64,000 nucleotides of DNA, from assembly GCF_000308515.1 (NCBI RefSeq), contig NZ_BAFV01000058.1, positions 62,001-126,000 on the forward strand, written 5' to 3'. Each line of letters begins with the position of its first letter. Position 1 is the stretch's first letter. Below are positions 40,639-49,711 of the stretch, piece after piece. Under the pieces are notes generated by a model. That model was not told the origin of the DNA. It saw only the letters and a list, made by a program, of their open reading frames with translations, and did no database searches. The stretch is from Nocardia carnea NBRC 14403 (GTDB lineage: Bacteria > Actinomycetota > Actinomycetes > Mycobacteriales > Mycobacteriaceae). The translations under genes and the position numbers were made by a program.

Positions 40639-41487
40639 TCACTCGACAGCGGCGCGGCGGGCGGCCAGGACGGCGTCGTAGAGTTCGCGGCGCGAAACTC
40701 CGGCTATCTCGGCGATCTCCGCGCTGGCATCCTTGAGTCGCAGCCCCGCGGCGGCGCGTTCCTCGACCTGCGCGACGAGGTCCTCCGGTTCGGCGACGGT
40801 CGCGCTCGCCCCCTCGAGGACCACCGTGATCTCCCCGCGCACACCGCCGGCCGCCCACTCCGCGAGCTCGGCCAGCGTGCCGCGTACCACCTCTTCGTAG
40901 GTCTTGGTGAGTTCCCGGCACACCGCGGCCCGGCGGTCGCCGCCCAGCACCTCGACAGCGTCGGCCAGGCATTCGGCCAAACGGTGCGGGGCCTCGAAGA
41001 ACACACAGGCCCGCCGCTCGGAGACCAGGGTGCCCAGCCACTCCTTGCGCCGCCCCGATTTGCGCGGCGCGAACCCGTCGAAACAGAACCGGTCGACCGG
41101 CAACGCGGACAGCGCCAGCGCCGTCGTCACCGCCGAGGGGCCGGGGAGGCAGGTCACCGGCAGATCCCGTTCGGCGCAGGCCGCCACCAGCCGGTACCCG
41201 GGATCGCTCACCGAGGGCATCCCGGCATCGGTGACCAGCAGTACGGTCCGGCCGCCGGCGATCTCCTCCAGCAGTGCGGGAACCTTCGCCGACTCCACAT
41301 GGTCGTAGAAGCTCATCACCCGGCCACGGATCTCGACACCCAGCGCGTCCGCCAGCGACCGGGTCCGCCTGGTGTCCTCCGCCGCGACGATATCGGCGGA
41401 CCCCAGCGCTTCCCGCAATCGCGCGGAAGCATCCCCGATCTGCCCCAGCGGTGTCGCCGCCAGAACCAGTCCGCCCGTTGTCACCAC
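40639..41487 (-). CDS. rsmI: 16S rRNA (C1402) 2'-O-methyltransferase
   Basis: 282 residues, tetrapyrrole-methylase-fold enzyme. LVLAATPLGQIGDASARL, DTRRTRSLADAL, SFYDH, VTDAGMPSVSDPGYRLVAA and LPGPSAVTTALALS are RsmI signatures. The start is the GTG at 41487, with AAGGAG 4-5 nt upstream. Structured element 2 ends 17 nt before the start, so its short hairpin sits beside the ribosome-binding site. Confidence 0.93.
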   Translation of the reverse strand: MVTTGGLVLAATPLGQIGDASARLREALGSADIVAAEDTRRTRSLADALGVEIRGRVMSFYDHVESAKVPALLEEIAGGRTVLLVTDAGMPSVSDPGYRLVAACAERDLPVTCLPGPSAVTTALALSALPVDRFCFDGFAPRKSGRRKEWLGTLVSERRACVFFEAPHRLAECLADAVEVLGGDRRAAVCRELTKTYEEVVRGTLAELAEWAAGGVRGEITVVLEGASATVAEPEDLVAQVEERAAAGLRLKDASAEIAEIAGVSRRELYDAVLAARRAAVE

Positions 41488-41503
41488 AACTCCTTGTCTT
41501 TTG

Positions 41504-41617
41504 GCGCCGACTCCGTCGGCGCGGGTTTTGGCCCCCCTTGGTCCCTGCTGTCAGCACTCGATGCTCGCGGCTGCGCCGCATCGCATCGAGCACTGACAGC
41601 AGGGACGGGCCAAAACC
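41504..41617 (-). ncRNA. Structured intergenic element, copy 2 (leader of rsmI)
   Basis: H1: GCGCCGAC-TCC-GTCGGCGC (41504-41522). H2: outer arms GGTTTTGGCCC (41524-41534) and GGGCCAAAACC (41607-41617); 6-nt bulge CCCTTG; a 23-bp inner stem (41541-41563 with 41584-41606) with two mismatches; apical CTCGCGGCTGCGCCGCATCG identical to copy 1. Compared with copy 1, eight inner pairs and one outer pair differ by compensating changes. On the minus strand H1 lies directly upstream of the rsmI AAGGAG. Confidence 0.65.
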
Positions 41618-42098
41618 TTTCAGGGCCTCGTAAGACTCGGCTCCACCGTTGGTTACGTCGGTCTTGCTGTGGGCTGCGGCCGCGATCTCGTGTGCACAGT
41701 CCGCTTCAGGCACCCCTGTTCCGTGGTTGTGCGCACCTTGTTCCGTGGTCGTGCGGCAGCCTGGTGCATCTCCGGGGCCACCGCGGGCCCCTGGTTTCGG
41801 CGGTCCGCAACTACCTGGAACGTATCAGGTGAGTGGTACGAGTTCCGCCTGCTACCGCCCAGCACGTCCCGGGCGGCGATGACCTGGGCGAAGTGCAGCA
41901 GATCGCAGCGCAGTTCGGCGGCGCGGGGCGAGCAAGATCAGCACACCGCAGATACCGGCGACACCCCAGCGCAGTTCGGCGGCGCGAGGTGGGCGGATTT
42001 GCTCCGGTCGACCGATATGTCCGCCTCGCCGCGTACCCGGCCGCGACCGGTTCGGGCGTGTGGCGTCACGCGGTGGGCACACCCATAGACTCGGTGCC
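41618..42098. other. Non-coding region between element 2 and pmt
   Basis: 481 bp without a convincing gene. It contains a repeated TGTTCCGTGGTYGTGCG (near 41708 and 41738) and a perfect 20-bp direct repeat, CAGCGCAGTTCGGCGGCGCG, at 41906-41925 and 41967-41986. The flank CAGGGCCTCG just after the element is shared with copy 1. It probably holds the pmt promoter. Confidence 0.5.
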
Positions 42099-43727
42099 GT
42101 GAATCAGCTGACCGACTCGCGCCCGAGCGCGTCCTGGCGGCCGCCGCGTACTTGGTCGAGCCCGGCACCGCTGCGGCCCGCACCGGATTTCGGTCCGACC
42201 GATACCGTGCGCGGCTGGGTGGTCAGCCTGTTCTTGACGGCGATCGCGGCCGTCACGCGGTTCACCATGCTCAGCTACCCCACCGACGCGGGTACCCCGG
42301 TTTTCGACGAGAAGCACTACGCCCCGCAGGGGTGGCAGATCCTGACCGGCCGTATCGAGGACAACCCCGGTTACGGACTGGTGGTGCATCCACCGGTGGG
42401 TAAGCAGATGATCGCGCTCGGTGAAGCGTTGTTCGGTTACAACGGCTGGGGGTGGCGGTTCACCGCGGCGCTGGCCGGCACCCTGCTGGTACTGCTGGTC
42501 ATCCGGATCGTCCGGCGGATGACCCGGTCCACGCTGCTCGGCGCATTCGCCGGAATCCTGCTGATCGCCGACGGGGCGAGTTTCGTCTCGTCGCGCATCG
42601 GCATGCTCGACATCTTCATCACCTTCTTCGTCACCGCCGCCTTCGGTTGCCTGATCGTCGACCGCGACCAGGTCCGGGCGCGCCTGGCCCGCGCCGACGC
42701 CGAGGGCCGGATCGCGGAGACGCCGTGGGGTCCGCGGCTGGGTGTGCGCTGGTGGCGGTTCGGCGCCGGGGTCCTGCTCGGGCTCGCGTGCGGAACCAAA
42801 TGGTCGGGCCTGTATTTCATCGCGGCATTCGGCCTGATGAGTGTGCTGTTCGATCTGTCCGCGCGCCGCGCCTACGGTGTGCGCAAACCCCTGTTCGGCA
42901 CCGCGATCCGCGATATCGGCCCGGCACTGTACGCGCTGGTCGTGATACCGCTGGGCGTCTACCTGGCCTCTTATGCCGCGTGGTTCCGCGAAGAAACCGC
43001 GGTCTACCGCTATATGGCCGGTAACCCGTCGGCTCCCGAGGACGGTATCGGCACGGGTGGTTTCTGGTCGCACCTGTTCCCCGACGCTCTGCGTTCCCTG
43101 TGGTACTTCCACTCCCGCACCCTCGGCTTCCACTCCGAGCTCACCAACTCGGCCGGCAACCATCACCCGTGGGAATCCAAACCGTGGACGTGGCCGATGG
43201 GCCTGCGCCCGATGCTCTACTACTACGCCGACGACGGGGTCACCGGCTGCGGGCAGAGCGAATGCGTGAAAGCCGTCATGCTGATCGGCACCCCGGCGCT
43301 GTGGTGGGTCGCACTACCGGTGCTGGCCTGGGGGCTGTGGCGCTGGGTGGTGCGCCGCGACTGGCGTTACGCGGCCGTACTCACCGGATACGGCGCGGCG
43401 CTGCTGCCCTGGTTCCTCACGCTGGACCGGCAGATGTACTACTTCTACGCGGTCGCGCTGGCCCCGTTCCTGGTGATGGCGCTGGCTTTGGTCTTCGGCG
43501 ATATCCTCGGCACCGCACGACGAGCAGCGGCCCGGAGTCCGGGCGGCGGCACCGCTCCCTTCCTCCCGCCCGAACCGAGCGAACGGCGCAGTCTGGGACT
43601 GCTCGCGGTATGCCTGTATCTCGCCCTGGTGATCGCGAATTTCATCTGGTTGTGGCCGATCCTGACGGCCCTGCCCATCACCACCGGCAGCTGGCAGGAC
43701 CACCTCTGGCTACCCAGCTGGCGATGA
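42099..43727 (+). CDS. pmt: Dolichyl-phosphate-mannose-protein mannosyltransferase (Pmt)
   Basis: 542 residues, GT39-family polytopic membrane enzyme that O-mannosylates secreted proteins using polyprenyl-phosphomannose (Rv1002c homologue). VFDEKHYAPQGW carries the catalytic Asp-Glu pair in the first loop; HPPVGKQMIALGE and about ten membrane segments follow, as does the PMT_4TMC C-terminal region. GTG 42099 is chosen as the start nearest the conserved region. Confidence 0.92.
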   Translation: MNQLTDSRPSASWRPPRTWSSPAPLRPAPDFGPTDTVRGWVVSLFLTAIAAVTRFTMLSYPTDAGTPVFDEKHYAPQGWQILTGRIEDNPGYGLVVHPPVGKQMIALGEALFGYNGWGWRFTAALAGTLLVLLVIRIVRRMTRSTLLGAFAGILLIADGASFVSSRIGMLDIFITFFVTAAFGCLIVDRDQVRARLARADAEGRIAETPWGPRLGVRWWRFGAGVLLGLACGTKWSGLYFIAAFGLMSVLFDLSARRAYGVRKPLFGTAIRDIGPALYALVVIPLGVYLASYAAWFREETAVYRYMAGNPSAPEDGIGTGGFWSHLFPDALRSLWYFHSRTLGFHSELTNSAGNHHPWESKPWTWPMGLRPMLYYYADDGVTGCGQSECVKAVMLIGTPALWWVALPVLAWGLWRWVVRRDWRYAAVLTGYGAALLPWFLTLDRQMYYFYAVALAPFLVMALALVFGDILGTARRAAARSPGGGTAPFLPPEPSERRSLGLLAVCLYLALVIANFIWLWPILTALPITTGSWQDHLWLPSWR

Positions 43728-43742
43728 GCAAGGGCGCCCGGG

Positions 43743-44102
43743 TCAAGCGATCAGGGCGGTTTCGACGTAGTGGAGGGCGGCTGTGCCGTCGAGCCCGAGC
43801 CGGCGGATCGTCGCTACGTATTCGGCGGCGGCTCGGCCGGCGGCATCGGCGGTGGGGTCGCCGGAGGAGGCGATGAAGGTGCCCCGCCGGCCGCGGGTTT
43901 CCAGGACGCCGTCCTGTTCCAGTTCCCGGTAGGCCCGGGCCACGGTATTGGGCGCCAGACCCAGTTGCGCCGCAAGCGCACGCACCGTCGGAATCTTGGT
44001 TCCCGCGAGGAGTTCACCTGCCCGCACGCGGGCGATAACGGCCAGACGTAGTTGTTCGTAGGGTGGGACGCCCGAATCGTGCGACACCGTGATCTCGAAC
44101 AT
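43743..44102 (-). CDS. GntR-family regulator, YtrA subfamily
   Basis: 119 residues: a GntR winged helix (PPYEQLRLAVIARVRAGELLAGTKIPTVRALAAQLGLAPNTVARAYRELEQDGVLETRGRRGTFIA) plus a short helical tail of about 40 residues, typical of YtrA-type regulators. It follows arcA by 30 nt on the same strand and may be co-transcribed, though YtrA regulators usually control transporters, none of which is here. Confidence 0.88.
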   Translation of the reverse strand: MFEITVSHDSGVPPYEQLRLAVIARVRAGELLAGTKIPTVRALAAQLGLAPNTVARAYRELEQDGVLETRGRRGTFIASSGDPTADAAGRAAAEYVATIRRLGLDGTAALHYVETALIA

Positions 44103-44132
44103 GCGTCCGTTCTTACCGCATCCGGCCGCTTC

Positions 44133-45389
44133 TCATACGCTATCCCGGGCAAGTGGGCAGGAAAGACAACGTGGACCGCCGCGGCCCGAGCCCAACTCCG
44201 AGCCGGGTATGCGCAGCACCTCGATACCGGAATCTTCGAGGCGGGCATTGGTCATCTCGTTACGTTCGTAGGCGACCACGACTCCGGGGCCCAGGGCGAG
44301 CGTGTTGTTCCCGTCGTCCCACTGTTCGCGTTCGGCGGTGACCCCGTCCGTTCCGGTATCGATCACCCGGAGTTTGCCGATCCCCATCGCTGCCGCGGCG
44401 GCGGGCAGGAACGGGTCGGGCCCGGTGACCACGCAGCTGTCGGTATCGGTGCGGCGGATCGTGTACGCGGTGAGGGTTTCGCGCACGCCCGGATACATCA
44501 CCACCGCATCCGTATCGACCATGGTGCAGACGGTGTCGAGGTGCATGGTGGCACGGTTCTGCGCGATCGGTGCCACCAGCACGGTGTGTGCGAGCCCGTC
44601 GTCGAACAGGCTGCGGGCCAGGGCTTCCGCACCGGCCGGGGTGGTGCGTTCACCGACGCCCACGGCCACCACCCCGGGGGCCAGCAGCAGCACATCACCG
44701 CCTTCGATGGGCGCGGTATGCGATTCGTAGGCCCGCCGGACGCCGAGGAATCTCGGGTGGAAGGCGTAGATCAGATCGGTCAGCGAGGTTTCGCGCGCGC
44801 GGGCGGGCAGCGCCAGTGCGGTGATCGCGACCTTGGGGCCGACCCAGAACGAAGAGTCGCGGGTGAACAGGAGATTCGGCAGCGGGTCGATGACGAAATC
44901 GCCGCCGTGGTGCATACGGCGGACGAGGGAGGTGTCGTCGGCGGCGAAGGGCAGTTCGTCGAAGGTCATCCCCGCCATCAGGATTCGGGCGAGCTCCGGT
45001 GCGGGGACGCCACGCAGCTGGGCGGCCAGTTCGGCGGCGAGCGAATGGCCGAGGCGGCGTGCGTGCACGGCCGCGGAGATGCCCTGGATACGGGCGGCGC
45101 CGCTGACTGCGAGGGTTTCGGCGAGCAGGTCGGCGAGTAGCAGTACCTCTACCCCGCGGTCGCGCAGGGCCGTCGCGAAGGTGTCGTGTTCCTGCTGGGC
45201 GCGTTCCACCCAGGGAATGGCGTCGAAGAGCAGTTGATCGTTGTTGCGCGGGGTGAGCCGGCGCAGTTCGTCGCCGGGCCGGTGCAGCAGTACGGCGCGC
45301 AGGTTGCCGACTTCACTGGTCACCCCGTAGGTGGGGGCCGGGTGGGCGGTGTCCCGTTGCCGGGTATCGGATGCGGCATCTGATCCCAT
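44133..45389 (-). CDS. arcA: Arginine deiminase
   Basis: 418 residues. It hydrolyses arginine to citrulline and ammonia. Active-site motifs: FTRDSSFW, IEGGDVLLL, ATMHLDTVCTMVD and the catalytic Cys in GPRCLSCPLARD near the C-terminus. Homologue of Rv1001. No carbamate kinase or transporter genes are adjacent, so it is not a full ADI operon. Divergent from soxR. Confidence 0.93.
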   Translation of the reverse strand: MGSDAASDTRQRDTAHPAPTYGVTSEVGNLRAVLLHRPGDELRRLTPRNNDQLLFDAIPWVERAQQEHDTFATALRDRGVEVLLLADLLAETLAVSGAARIQGISAAVHARRLGHSLAAELAAQLRGVPAPELARILMAGMTFDELPFAADDTSLVRRMHHGGDFVIDPLPNLLFTRDSSFWVGPKVAITALALPARARETSLTDLIYAFHPRFLGVRRAYESHTAPIEGGDVLLLAPGVVAVGVGERTTPAGAEALARSLFDDGLAHTVLVAPIAQNRATMHLDTVCTMVDTDAVVMYPGVRETLTAYTIRRTDTDSCVVTGPDPFLPAAAAAMGIGKLRVIDTGTDGVTAEREQWDDGNNTLALGPGVVVAYERNEMTNARLEDSGIEVLRIPGSELGSGRGGPRCLSCPLARDSV

Positions 45390-45484
45390 GTCCCGACAGT
45401 AATGCGCGCGGCGGCCGGCGGCATCCGTGCGGGCGCCGGGTTCGCGGCATATTTGCCCCGGATTCGGCCCACAACGCCAGCAAC

Positions 45485-45502
45485 CCTGAAGTATGGTTGA
45501 GG
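45485..45502. promoter_or_regulatory. SoxR box
   Basis: CCTGAAGTATGGTTGAGG, 18 bp, agrees with the Escherichia coli SoxR box at the outer arms and much of the left half (CCT-AAGT and TTGAGG). It lies 17 bp before the soxR start, in the arcA-soxR intergenic region, suggesting autoregulation and possibly arcA control. Confidence 0.65.
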
Positions 45503-45519
45503 ATGACGGAGGAGGGCGG

Positions 45520-46098
45520 ATGCCGACAACGGATTGGAAAACCAGAGAGCTGACCCCGGGTCAGCTCTCCGAGCGTAGCGGAGTCGCAGTGTCCGCGTTG
45601 CACTTCTACGAACGCGAAGGCCTTATCTCCAGCCGCCGGACCAGCGGGAATCAACGCCGCTACACCCGGGAGACGCTGCGCCGGGTCGCCTTCATCCGCA
45701 TCTCCCAGCGGGTCGGAATCCCACTGAGCGAAATCCGCGACGCACTGGACCGTTTGCCGGAAGGTCGCACACCCACCCGGCGCGATTGGGAAACCCTGTC
45801 CACCGCCTGGCAGGCGGATCTGGACGAGCGGATAACTCAGCTGGTCCGGCTACGGGACAACCTCACCGGATGCATCGGCTGCGGCTGCCTGTCGCTGGGT
45901 AGCTGCAAACTGGTCAACGAACACGACCGGCTCGGCGCCGAAGGTCCCGGCGCCCGCGTCCTCGACGTTCACCTGAACTGCCCGGAGCCGGGCCTGTGCG
46001 ACGACCCCGGCGACCCGCTCAGTGCGCTGCCGGAGAATCCGGATCCGGTGTGCTCGCTACCGCCCGATCCCGATTCACCGACTGTTTCAGCGTGCTGA
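45520..46098 (+). CDS. soxR: Redox-sensitive activator SoxR
   Basis: 192 residues, MerR family. HTH ELTPGQLSERSGVAVSALHFYEREGL; the [2Fe-2S] cluster motif is C118-x2-C121-x-C123-x5-C129 in CIGCGCLSLGSC. Redox-cycling compounds oxidise the cluster and switch on target genes. The tail after residue 150 is longer than usual and adds four cysteines (NCPEPGLC, VCSLP, final Cys). ATG 45520 has GGAGGAGGG just upstream. The 3' end overlaps the convergent SDR gene by 80 bp. Confidence 0.93.
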   Translation: MPTTDWKTRELTPGQLSERSGVAVSALHFYEREGLISSRRTSGNQRRYTRETLRRVAFIRISQRVGIPLSEIRDALDRLPEGRTPTRRDWETLSTAWQADLDERITQLVRLRDNLTGCIGCGCLSLGSCKLVNEHDRLGAEGPGARVLDVHLNCPEPGLCDDPGDPLSALPENPDPVCSLPPDPDSPTVSAC

Positions 46099-46933
46099 AC
46101 TGCCGGTTGGCCTGCCGCATCAGCAGTTCGTAGGGGAAGGCGAACTTCCGCTTCCACCAGTAACCGAAGCGGATATCGAAGGAGCTGTACACCAGGAAGC
46201 GGTTGCGTTCGATCCCCTTCAGGATCGCCGCGGCGACCTTCTCCGGCGGTACGGCGTGGCGGGTGAACAGCGAGGTCACCCGCTGCACTCGCGGATTCTC
46301 CTTGTCCACGCCGACCAGGTCGAAGGTCCGCACCAGCGGCGTCGCCACCGCGCCCGGCGTCACCAGATGCACCGTGATCCCGTGCTCGGCGAGCTCGAAC
46401 CGCAGCACCTCCGACAAACCCCGGAGGCCGTATTTGCTCGCGCTGTAGGCGGCATGCCACGGCAGGGCCAGTAACCCCGCCGCCGAGGAGACATTCACCA
46501 GCGCGCCCGGCTGCCCGGACCGCACCATCGGCGGAACGAAACGTTCGATGACATTGATCGGCCCGAGCAGATTGATATCGACCATCCGGCGCCAATGCCG
46601 GATCTCCAGACTGTCGACGGTTCCCCAGACGGAAGTCCCGGCCACATTCATCACCACGTCCAGGCTGCCGAAAGCCTCGTGCACGGCGGCGGAGAACTCG
46701 GCGACGGCGTCGTAGTCGGAGATATCGAGCACCCGCGAGATGAGCACCGTCCCACCGGCGCGTTCGATCTCGGCGACCGTGGCGGCCAGCCCGTCGGCGT
46801 CGATATCGGTGAGTACCAGCCGCGCACCACGGGCCGCGGCCGCCAGCGCGGTCGCCTTCCCGATACCGCTGGCGGCGCCTGTGACCAGCGTTTTCGCGCC
46901 CTGTACCGATTTCCTGCGGTTGACCCGCCCCAT
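46019..46933 (-). CDS. Short-chain dehydrogenase/reductase
   Basis: 304 residues, classical SDR. NADP-binding TGAASGIGKA, MNVAGTSVWG, the catalytic YSASK with an upstream Ser (VNVSSAAG), and PGAVATPL. Residues 235-290 extend beyond the core, with a basic, aromatic segment (RFGYWWKRKFAFPYELLM) that could associate with membrane, as in some mycobacterial SDRs. ATG 46933 fits the family; substrate unknown. Confidence 0.85.
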   Translation of the reverse strand: MGRVNRRKSVQGAKTLVTGAASGIGKATALAAAARGARLVLTDIDADGLAATVAEIERAGGTVLISRVLDISDYDAVAEFSAAVHEAFGSLDVVMNVAGTSVWGTVDSLEIRHWRRMVDINLLGPINVIERFVPPMVRSGQPGALVNVSSAAGLLALPWHAAYSASKYGLRGLSEVLRFELAEHGITVHLVTPGAVATPLVRTFDLVGVDKENPRVQRVTSLFTRHAVPPEKVAAAILKGIERNRFLVYSSFDIRFGYWWKRKFAFPYELLMRQANRQFSTLKQSVNRDRAVASTPDPDSPAAH

Positions 46934-47046
46934 GCCGACTCCCGATCTACGACTGCGCTGTCGGCAGCAGCGTACCGAGCCGAGGCCCCGGTGGCACGGT
47001 GGCACGGTGGATGGGCGGGCACCGGCTTCGGCAGCAGTCCGGGCGG

Positions 47047-49257
47047 CTACAGATCCCAGGGGTCGAGTCCGAGTTCGGGCAACGTGTGATCCAGATTGGT
47101 CAGTCGCTTCAGCGTGGCCGAGAGCTGGGCGAGATGCACGGCATTAGGCGCGTCGGAGTAGCTGCGGGCCTGGGCCAGATAATCGGTGGCCAGTTGGTGA
47201 GCGATGGCAGTACGTGTGTTCCGGCCGACCGTGTTCCATTCGTCCGGAGCGATATTCGCGCGCAATGCCCGGTCGGAATCCCAGTGTTGGCGGACGCGGG
47301 CGATGAATGCGTGGTCGAGCTGGGCACGGGGGTCGGGGGCGAGGGTGTGGCGGGCGAGGCTGTCGGCATCGCTGACGGCCTGAGCGGCGAATGCCATTTC
47401 GGCGTCCGTCCCGAGGTGGTTGAGCACCGCGTGGCCCGAGGCAACGGCCTTCTGCAACGGCGGGAACCCGTACGGGTTGCGGAAGCGTGTCTCGTTACGG
47501 GTCTGCCGTGCCCGCATATGGTGGTGGATCCGCTCGTGACTCGCCCCGGCATCCCGCAGTACCGCCGGCAGCATCTCGGCCGGCACCCGGTTGTTCTCGA
47601 GATACTTCAGCGCCCGGTTCAGACCGAGTTCGGTTTCGATACCGCCCCATGGCTCGGCTTCCTGCCGCGCCAGCAGGCGCCAGTTCTGCCGGCCCAGGGC
47701 GCGCCAACGATGTAATTCGAGCCGGTTTGCCGCCGTAGCGGCATTCACCCGCTCGTTGCGCATTTTGGCGGCAGCCAGCGGTTGCAGCGGACTCAGCGTG
47801 CGACCGAGCAGCCATGCAGTCAACGGTGAGGCGTTGACTGTGTTCAGTGCCGCCAGGCTCGCGATCACCCCCATCCCGGAACCGCCACCCGAACCCTTAC
47901 CCCCACCGGCGCCGCCCATCCCGAGTGCGGACCCACCCGAGCCCGCGGGCGCACCCTGGACCGCGAGCGCAAACCGGTTGGCAGCCCACGCCGAACCACG
48001 TGTGAGGCTCTTCGACAAACGGCCCATCTGGAATATGGCGACGATTTCCACGACTGCGGCTATCACGATCACGGCGACCACTCGACCGTGGGCCTGCTGG
48101 AAAATATTGCCCAGTAGCAACAGGTAGATACCGACAAAGACGGTATATGCGCACATCCGGGCTGCCGCGATACCCGAATTCACCAGGTTCCGCACCAGGA
48201 AGGACTGGGTCGGACCGTAGACGAAACCACCGGCGGCGAATCCGAACACCGCCATGAACGCCTGGTAGATGGCATCGAGCGCCGCGCGCATCAGCCGAAG
48301 GGAGAGCACAACCGCGAACAACAGCAGCACGGCCGCCGAGACCAGGAGTATCAGTCCGGTACCTATCTGGCCCACTCGTGGATGAGCGGAAGTGACTGCA
48401 ACCGTATCGCCACAGGAGCCGAGTTCGCGCTGGGTCTGCTCGGGATCACCGGCCGTCATCCCGGCCGACCACGCTGCGGCGCAGGCCTGCCGGTCATCGA
48501 CGATATGCCCGAAGTTCCACACCTGGACCGGACGACGCGCGAAATTATCGGCCATCTCCCCCTGCAGGCTGCTCAGCACCAGGTCCGGATTCCGCGAGTC
48601 CGCCCCGTTGAGACCGGCGGCGACCGATATACCCAGATCACGCCCCCGGGCCAGCAGGCCGTCCGACCCCAGGGCATCGGCCAGCGGGGATACCAGGAAA
48701 AGCGGCCCCAGCACGGCGACGATCAGCATCGTCAGTGTCTGGGCGATGGCCCTGCTGTGATAGCCGCGCACCGTGAACCAGGCCACAAAGAATGCCCCGA
48801 TACTCGTGGCCGTAATCAAGACCGCGGGAGTGGCGAGCCGGTCGGCGAACGTGTTCACTGCGCCCTGCAGCGCAGCGGCGAACAGGTCGAGCCAGGCGAA
48901 ACTGAGCGCATAACCGATGAACCAGATCGCCGTGGTCACAATAACCATATAGCCGACGAATTCCAGGCCTATCAGAGTCCAGACCACCGTTGCGCCGGGG
49001 TCGAGGAGACCGCCGCGCTCGCTGACGAAGGTGTAATCGGCCAGCTCCACACCGGCGGAATCCCGGATATTCATCCAGGCGACACCGTCCATCCGGCTCG
49101 GCGCCGAACCACCCGCCCCGTCCTGGGCCGTGGCGACTGCACCCAGCCCGCCCGGAAAAACGGTGAGGATCGCTACCAGGAGGAGGCCGCGGAAGAGACG
49201 GCGCCGGCGCGGCCCCGTCCATGACGCCGGGAGTCCGCGGCCACCGAGAATACGCAC
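47047..49257 (-). CDS. Polytopic membrane protein, VirB6/TrbL-like
   Basis: 736 residues. Signal-like N-terminus (RGLLLVAILTVFPGGLGAVATAQ) and about eight further membrane helices between residues 90 and 420, with an extracytoplasmic loop of about 100 residues carrying cysteines. Residues 430-460 are Gly-rich (GMGGAGGGKGSGGGSGMG). A 270-residue charged helical C-terminal domain follows. The layout is that of VirB6/TrbL-type conjugation channel proteins. No relaxase, coupling protein or VirB4 lies nearby, so it stands alone. Preceded by an AT-rich gap. Confidence 0.6.
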   Translation of the reverse strand: MRILGGRGLPASWTGPRRRRLFRGLLLVAILTVFPGGLGAVATAQDGAGGSAPSRMDGVAWMNIRDSAGVELADYTFVSERGGLLDPGATVVWTLIGLEFVGYMVIVTTAIWFIGYALSFAWLDLFAAALQGAVNTFADRLATPAVLITATSIGAFFVAWFTVRGYHSRAIAQTLTMLIVAVLGPLFLVSPLADALGSDGLLARGRDLGISVAAGLNGADSRNPDLVLSSLQGEMADNFARRPVQVWNFGHIVDDRQACAAAWSAGMTAGDPEQTQRELGSCGDTVAVTSAHPRVGQIGTGLILLVSAAVLLLFAVVLSLRLMRAALDAIYQAFMAVFGFAAGGFVYGPTQSFLVRNLVNSGIAAARMCAYTVFVGIYLLLLGNIFQQAHGRVVAVIVIAAVVEIVAIFQMGRLSKSLTRGSAWAANRFALAVQGAPAGSGGSALGMGGAGGGKGSGGGSGMGVIASLAALNTVNASPLTAWLLGRTLSPLQPLAAAKMRNERVNAATAANRLELHRWRALGRQNWRLLARQEAEPWGGIETELGLNRALKYLENNRVPAEMLPAVLRDAGASHERIHHHMRARQTRNETRFRNPYGFPPLQKAVASGHAVLNHLGTDAEMAFAAQAVSDADSLARHTLAPDPRAQLDHAFIARVRQHWDSDRALRANIAPDEWNTVGRNTRTAIAHQLATDYLAQARSYSDAPNAVHLAQLSATLKRLTNLDHTLPELGLDPWDL

Positions 49258-49711
49258 TGCGGCCGGCCGTCAGAGCGCCGCGGCTGTCGCGCGTCCGGAT
49301 ATCGCGGGTAGCGCCCGCGGATCTGTGCTGCCGGTCATGTCGGCATTGATAATCACGCGGAATGAAGTTCAGCTGAACTGATAGTGGCGGATTGTGCCGA
49401 CCAGGGTGAATTACGAAATAATATCGAGTGATATAACCAGCATTGAGAATACCGCTAGAATGCGCAAATAAAAGCTCCGGTGCTACGGGTTTTCCGAATT
49501 GATCCGGGGATTTACCCGGCAATTGCCGGACAACCGTCCAGTTTGCATATTTCGGTACACACTGACGGGTTTACACCGCACCGTCCCGGCAATCCACCGA
49601 AATCCGGCAGCCGCGCGGGCCGCCCGCACCGCCACCGGTTGATAGCATGGCGGATCCGGCCGACCACCCGGTCGGCTTGCCCACCAGGAGACATCTCGAA
49701 AGAGCCCTTCC
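49258..49711. other. AT-rich intergenic region
   Basis: 454 bp, clearly lower in GC than its surroundings, especially 49370-49520 (ATTACGAAATAATATCGAG, CAAATAAAAGC). No gene found. It may hold divergent promoters and could mark a past insertion boundary. Confidence 0.55.
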
